Source of the DNA: Chloroflexota bacterium | GTDB lineage: Bacteria > Chloroflexota > Limnocylindria > Limnocylindrales > CSP1-4 | Assembly (NCBI GenBank): GCA_005881055.1 | Contig: VBHW01000050.1 | Span: 1 to 8,297, forward strand | Direction of reading: 5' to 3' | DNA length: 8,297 bases | Shown: piece by piece, positions 4,727 to 8,297 of the stretch | Position numbering within the stretch: position 1 is the stretch's first letter | Layout of the letters: every line of letters starts with the position of its first letter | Notes under the pieces: model-generated | Seen by the model: the letters and a program-made list of their open reading frames with translations, nothing else | Told to the model about the DNA's origin: nothing | Database searches by the model: none | Translations under genes and position numbers: made by a program

Positions 4727-6582
4727 GGAGCGGCGCTTCCGGGGGCCCCCGTCGGAACCGCGCCGCTGGGCTCGGCGCTCGGCTCGGCGTCGCTGGGCTC
4801 GGCGTCGCCGGGCGACGCGCTGGGGCCCGATCCGCCGGGAGCGGCGCTCGGGGAGGCACCCGCGTCCTCGACTGCTACCGGCGAACGGACGGTCAGGTCG
4901 ACGCGGAAGTCGTACGTCGGGATGTTCGACACGAAGCCGGGCCACGTCTCGATGGTCACGTCGCCGAACGCGTTCAGGGTGGCCCGCGCATCGTCCACGG
5001 AACGACCACGCACCCGGGAGCGGAGTTCGGCCGGGTCGAGCCGGAGCAGGCGGCTTGCCGATGCGTTGACCGGGAAGAGGATCGACGCGTCCTGGATGCT
5101 CCCCTTCCCCACCGTGATCCGGACCGAGTCCCGCACGAGATCGTGGTCGGTGCCGATCCCCTCGCGGAGCCGTACCTCGGCGACCTGCCTGACCGCAGAC
5201 TCGTCGACCGTCGTGACGCGGCCGGTGGCGCTCAGCCCATACGTGAACGTCGGCATGGCCTTTCCGAGCAGCGTCGCCGGGTCGACCGTCGGGACGGGGG
5301 TCGACAGTGACTTCGTCTCCGGGAAGACCGTGATGTCCGGCAGGACCCCGCCGGGGTTGGCCAGGAGCGCGGTGAGGTTGTCCGACAGCTGCTTCGTGAG
5401 CGTCGCCGTCGCCCGGTCGATGTCCTTCTGGGCGACGACGAGCGTCTCGGTGTGGGTGCCGCCGGTCGTCGCGCGCGGGTTCGTCACCTTCGTGACGACG
5501 GGGTTCTCGCTCGGCGGCACGATCTTGATCGCTCCGGCGGGGACGTTCCCGCCCGTGCCCTTGGCGACGGCCGTGACCGGCGTGTCGCCGGTGCTCGGGA
5601 TGATCTTCGTGCCGCCGTGCCCGTCGTCGACGAGGGTGGCCGGCGGGAGGATGACGGCCTGCCCGGTCGTGAACTGGACGTCGGACTGGGTCGCGACGAT
5701 GCTGCCGGCGGGGATCGTGTTCGAGCGGGCCGGGTCGTAGCTCGAGAACGTGACCGAGCCACGGGCCCGGGTCTCGGTGACCTTCGTGCCGGTCGAGGGG
5801 AACTGCGCCGACGCCTCGAGCGGGAGCGATTCGACGGTCGCCGGAACGACCGCTCGCTCGGGGTCGGGCGCGACCGCCGCCGGATCCGCGCGGACCGCGA
5901 GCGTCAGAGGCCCGACGGGCTCGACGCGCGGGGTGACGACGATCGTCGCCGCGGGCAGGAACAGGTAGCCGAGGACGGCACCGACGACCAGGAGGACAGC
6001 GACGAGCCCGATGAGCAGGGCGGCGGCGGTTCGCGGGCCGCGCCGGCGCTCGGCGGCGATCACCGGCAGGTCGGGCGCCGCCGGCCGTTCCCGCCTCGTT
6101 CGCTCCGTCGGGCGGAGGCCGGCACCGGCCGGCGCGGGGAGCGCCGCGGCCTTCGCCTCGGGACGACTCGGCTCGGTCGGTCGGGCCGTCGCGCTCGCTC
6201 CCTGCCTCGGTTTCTTCGCCGGCGTTTCGACGACGGACGTCGGGGAGGCGGCGAGGTCGGGCGCCGCACCGGCGCCACCCTCGGCCGCCTCGGCTTCTTG
6301 GGCCTCTTCGGCCTCCTCATCCTCGAGCTCGCGCACGGAGCCGTACACCTCGAGCCCGGCGGAGATCGCGAGCGCGCGAGCGGCTGCGTCCGGGGCGACG
6401 ATGACGAGCTGGCGGCTGCGCTCCTGCGCCGCGCGGGCGAGGAGCCGGAAGTTGATGCGCGACGTCGCGAGATGGGATCCCTGCGGCAGGACGAGCGCGA
6501 CCTGCGTCGATTCCGCGCCCCGGATGCGCGCCGCGGCCGACGTGATCTCGTCGTCGACGTCGAGGTAGATGACGCTCGCCAT
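4723..6582 (-). CDS. Single-pass membrane protein with baseplate J/gp47-like extracytoplasmic domain
   Basis: This 619-residue protein is of unknown function. Residues 1-85 (MASVIYLDVDDEITS onward) form a compact alpha/beta cytoplasmic domain that I associate with proteins annotated 'baseplate J/gp47 family' in Chloroflexota and candidate phyla. An acidic stretch (86-101) and an Ala/Pro/Arg linker reach R181-R184, just before one membrane helix (about 186-210). The outside part includes a baseplate-J-like beta region (about 272-358: RGSVTFSSYDP, NTIPAGSIV, GTGGNVPAG), a helical segment (about 382-410) and more beta structure to about 567, where GRSVDDARATLNAFGDV (526-542) stands out. Residues 573-619 are a low-complexity Ser/Pro/Ala/Gly tail. 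Positive charges before the helix predict N-in topology. The start at 6582 shares one base with the stop of the FtsA-like gene (TGATG), implying co-translation. No other phage or contractile-tail gene is nearby, so a cell-envelope role is more likely. The start is secure; the function is not. Confidence 0.88.
   Translation of the reverse strand: MASVIYLDVDDEITSAAARIRGAESTQVALVLPQGSHLATSRINFRLLARAAQERSRQLVIVAPDAAARALAISAGLEVYGSVRELEDEEAEEAQEAEAAEGGAGAAPDLAASPTSVVETPAKKPRQGASATARPTEPSRPEAKAAALPAPAGAGLRPTERTRRERPAAPDLPVIAAERRRGPRTAAALLIGLVAVLLVVGAVLGYLFLPAATIVVTPRVEPVGPLTLAVRADPAAVAPDPERAVVPATVESLPLEASAQFPSTGTKVTETRARGSVTFSSYDPARSNTIPAGSIVATQSDVQFTTGQAVILPPATLVDDGHGGTKIIPSTGDTPVTAVAKGTGGNVPAGAIKIVPPSENPVVTKVTNPRATTGGTHTETLVVAQKDIDRATATLTKQLSDNLTALLANPGGVLPDITVFPETKSLSTPVPTVDPATLLGKAMPTFTYGLSATGRVTTVDESAVRQVAEVRLREGIGTDHDLVRDSVRITVGKGSIQDASILFPVNASASRLLRLDPAELRSRVRGRSVDDARATLNAFGDVTIETWPGFVSNIPTYDFRVDLTVRSPVAVEDAGASPSAAPGGSGPSASPGDAEPSDAEPSAEPSGAVPTGAPGSAAP
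4765..4806 (-). repeat. Short tandem repeat encoding DAEPS units
   Basis: Near the 3' end of the baseplate-J-like gene, the coding strand repeats units of GACGCCGAGCC(C/G)AGC, giving DAEPS-DAEPS-AEPS (residues 593-606). The third unit has lost the first codon. The units are almost identical at DNA level, which points to recent slippage or duplication within a disordered surface tail. Confidence 0.6.
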
Positions 6583-7844
6583 CAGACCTTCATCGCCCGG
6601 AGGACCCGTCGGAGGGCGACGTCGAGCGGATCCTCGAGCGTCTGCAGCTCGATGGCCTGGAACGCGAGGCCGAGCGGCGTCACGTCCTGCTGGTCGACGA
6701 GGAGGTCCGTCGCATCGGTCACGGTCGTCACCTGGTCGGGCGCCATGACTGTGACCTCCGGCGGGCGGCTGAACGGCAGCCCTCGCCAGAACCCCTCCGC
6801 GGAGAGCGCCGCCTGGATCTCCGGCAGGCGCGACCCGCCGCCGCAGAGGTAGATCCGGCCGGGCAGCAGATCGCCGCCCGCGAGCTCCTCCATGACGAGC
6901 TCCACCCCCGCCGCCCAGACCGTGACGTCCTCCGCGACGATCCTGGCGACGTCGTCCCGATCGGGGACGGGCAGCCCGCGGGCATAGTCCACCTTGAGCG
7001 CCTCGGCTCGCGGAAAGGGCAGGTCCAGGCGGTCGGCGATCGACTTCGTGAACGCCCGCCCGCCGAGCGCGAACATGCGCGTCCCCTCGATGCCGCCCTG
7101 GCGGACGAGCGCGACGTCGGTCGTCCCGCCGCCGACGTCGACGAAGAGGGCCCCGGCCTGGTGGAGCTGGTCCGCCCCGAGGACGCGCGCGACGGCGTAC
7201 GGCTCGGCGACGACCTCCAGGAGCTCGAGGTCGAGCTGGCTCGCCACGCTCTGGAGGGCGCCGAGGTGCACGAGCGGCGCGAACGCGTTGAAGATGCTGA
7301 TCGTCACGTGGCGGCCCTGGAAGCCCACCGGGTTCGTCAGCGCGTACCCGTCGATGCTCGCCCCCGTGATCGCCGCGTGGACGAGGCGCACGTCGACGTG
7401 CGGCAGGCCGGTCTCCCATGTGATCGACCGCTCGGCCTCGCGGAGCGCGGCGCGCTGGACGCTATCGATGAGGCGCTGGAGCTCGGCCTCGCTGATCGGC
7501 GTGTCGGGTCGCTTGCGCTCCTGGCTGTGCGCGGTCGTGAAGCCCTTGACGAGCTCGCCGGCGATGCCGATGACGACCTGCGTCGGCCGGAACCCCGCCA
7601 TCTCCTCGGCCTCCTGGAGGGCGACCGCGCAGTTGTCGACGACGGCGGCGATGTCGGCCACCGTCCCCGATTGCATGTGGGAAAGGCCCTGGCGCTTGCG
7701 CCCGACGCCTCGGACGGTGCCGTGGCGATCGTCGTCGATCTCGAACACGAGCGCCTTGGCGAACTCCGTCCCCACGTCGAGCGCCGTGCATGCCGCCAGC
7801 GCGGCCTCGCCGTCGCGCTGCCAGATGCGGCGCCAGAAGGCCAT
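6582..7844 (-). CDS. FtsA/PilM-type actin-like ATPase
   Basis: This 420-residue protein belongs to the actin/Hsp70 ATPase fold, in the FtsA/PilM/SHS2 branch. The nucleotide-binding signatures are present: phosphate-1 ALDVGTEFAKAL (21-32), phosphate-2 FVDVGGGTTDVALV (234-247) and adenosine LCGGGSRLPEI (333-343). Between the first two, residues about 85-195 (VVIGIAGELVKGF, then a helical stretch and ITGASIDGYALTNPVGFQGRHV) correspond to the 1C/SHS2 domain that gives FtsA and PilM their architecture. Both ends carry short basic, hydrophobic segments that may be membrane-binding helices: MAFWRRIWQR at the start and VALRRVLRAMKV at the end. The ATG at 7844 directly follows the alaS stop. Its stop shares a base with the baseplate-J-like gene (TGATG). 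No ftsZ or ftsQ is adjacent, and no pilN/pilO-type genes, so neither FtsA nor PilM can be assigned; I leave the symbol empty. It probably works with the coupled membrane protein. Confidence 0.9.
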   Translation of the reverse strand: MAFWRRIWQRDGEAALAACTALDVGTEFAKALVFEIDDDRHGTVRGVGRKRQGLSHMQSGTVADIAAVVDNCAVALQEAEEMAGFRPTQVVIGIAGELVKGFTTAHSQERKRPDTPISEAELQRLIDSVQRAALREAERSITWETGLPHVDVRLVHAAITGASIDGYALTNPVGFQGRHVTISIFNAFAPLVHLGALQSVASQLDLELLEVVAEPYAVARVLGADQLHQAGALFVDVGGGTTDVALVRQGGIEGTRMFALGGRAFTKSIADRLDLPFPRAEALKVDYARGLPVPDRDDVARIVAEDVTVWAAGVELVMEELAGGDLLPGRIYLCGGGSRLPEIQAALSAEGFWRGLPFSRPPEVTVMAPDQVTTVTDATDLLVDQQDVTPLGLAFQAIELQTLEDPLDVALRRVLRAMKV

Positions 7845-8297
7845 CTAGCCGCTGCCCCCGGTCGCACGACCATTCCCGGCCGACCCGTTGCGCAATGCGT
7901 CCCCGATGGCCTCGAGCGCGCCGGCGAGGCCTTCTCGCCGGCTGCCCTTTCCCTGGGCCATCTCGGGGCGGCCGCCGCCGCGACCGGCGATCACCGGCAC
8001 GGCCGCCTGGACGAGGGCGCCGGCCGAGATCCCGCGACCGACGAGGTCGTCGCTCACCGAGACGAAGAGCTGCGGCTCGTCGGCGTCGAGTCCGAGCGCG
8101 ATGACGCCGGACGACAGGGTCCGCCGCACGTCCTTCGCGGCGGCCTTCATCACCTCGACCGATTCGAACGGGCCGGCGTACGCCGCGAGGCGGATGCCTG
8201 GTGCCACCTCGGACGCCCGCGCCGCGATCTCCGTCGGTCGCGGCATGCCTCCGGCACCGGACTTCAGGCGGCGGCGCGCCTCCCGGAGCTCCTCCTG
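7845..8297 (-). CDS. alaS: Alanyl-tRNA synthetase, C-terminal end (gene begins outside the window)
   Basis: AlaRS charges tRNA-Ala. Only the last 150 residues are present; the frame is open to the window edge at 8297. The fragment starts with the end of the coiled-coil linker (EELREARRRLKSG). The C-Ala/DHHA1 domain follows, which helps bring the tRNA to the catalytic and editing sites. Its hallmark GRGGGRPEMAQGKG (residues 105-118 of the fragment) is the family's glycine-rich C-terminal motif, and LFVSVSDDLVGRGISAGALVQ is typical of the strand-helix before it. A helical stretch (LAGALEAIGDAL) and a Gly/Asn/Ser/Ala tail finish the protein. The in-frame ATG at 8246 is internal and not a start. 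The TAG stop (7847-7845) touches the ATG of the FtsA-like gene. AlaRS next to ruvX/mltG is a known bacterial neighbourhood, here interrupted by two extra genes. Confidence 0.94.
   Translation of the reverse strand, partial: QEELREARRRLKSGAGGMPRPTEIAARASEVAPGIRLAAYAGPFESVEVMKAAAKDVRRTLSSGVIALGLDADEPQLFVSVSDDLVGRGISAGALVQAAVPVIAGRGGGRPEMAQGKGSRREGLAGALEAIGDALRNGSAGNGRATGGSG

Noticed and set aside
4082..5740. A 552-codon plus-strand open frame opposite mltG, ruvX and the baseplate-J-like gene
   Set aside because: It crosses three well-supported genes and has low-complexity, motif-free composition; it is a shadow frame.
4723..6582. Prophage or contractile-tail cluster, suggested by the baseplate-J-like domain
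   Set aside because: All neighbours are housekeeping genes in conserved order, and there is no other tail, capsid, integrase or lysis gene.
6583..7419. Longer upstream extension of the baseplate-J-like reading frame (open from 7419)
   Set aside because: It is a shadow of the FtsA-like gene; the TGATG start at 6582 gives the domain beginning MASVIYLDVDDE.
6582..7844. Assigning the actin-like ATPase as ftsA or pilM outright
   Set aside because: The fold fits both, but no ftsZ/ftsQ or pilN/pilO/pilQ partner is present, so a specific symbol is not justified.

Overview
This is a very GC-rich bacterial chromosomal window in which every supported gene lies on the minus strand. In transcription order (right to left) they are: alaS (3' end only), an FtsA/PilM-type actin-like ATPase, a membrane-anchored baseplate-J-like protein, ruvX, mltG, an M24 Xaa-Pro peptidase, a 100-residue unknown protein, a 362-bp intergenic region with a likely promoter, efp, and xseA (5' end only). 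I see no insertion sequence, phage gene cluster, CRISPR array, tRNA or rRNA. The 'baseplate J' label refers to a fold and does not imply a prophage here.

Organism: the elongation factor P has a Thermus/Deinococcus-like form with Arg at position 32 (MGRG loop). The pairing of an FtsA-like ATPase with a membrane baseplate-J-like protein is something I associate with Chloroflexota and some candidate-phyla genomes. With the strong GC bias, a GC-rich Chloroflexota lineage (for example Limnocylindria-like) is my best guess. This is inference, not proven by the window.

Layout: positions 8297-1313 form one tightly packed transcription unit. Each stop codon abuts or overlaps the next start: TAG|ATG, TGATG, GTGA, GTGA, ATGA, ATGA. 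This implies translational coupling of seven genes. The unit combines tRNA charging (AlaRS), an actin-like ATPase with its probable membrane partner, RuvX (rRNA processing / Holliday-junction-resolvase family), MltG (terminates peptidoglycan strands at the membrane) and a proline-specific peptidase. After the 362-bp spacer comes efp (relieves ribosome stalling at polyproline), then xseA 40 bp further on.

Familiar neighbourhoods are visible. alaS-ruvX-mltG and pepQ-efp are widely conserved pairings in Firmicutes and Actinobacteria; here they are joined, and the FtsA-like/baseplate-J-like pair is inserted between alaS and ruvX. That pair is the least understood and most interesting part. It looks like a cytoplasmic, membrane-touching actin-family ATPase working with a single-pass envelope protein, encoded beside a cell-wall enzyme.
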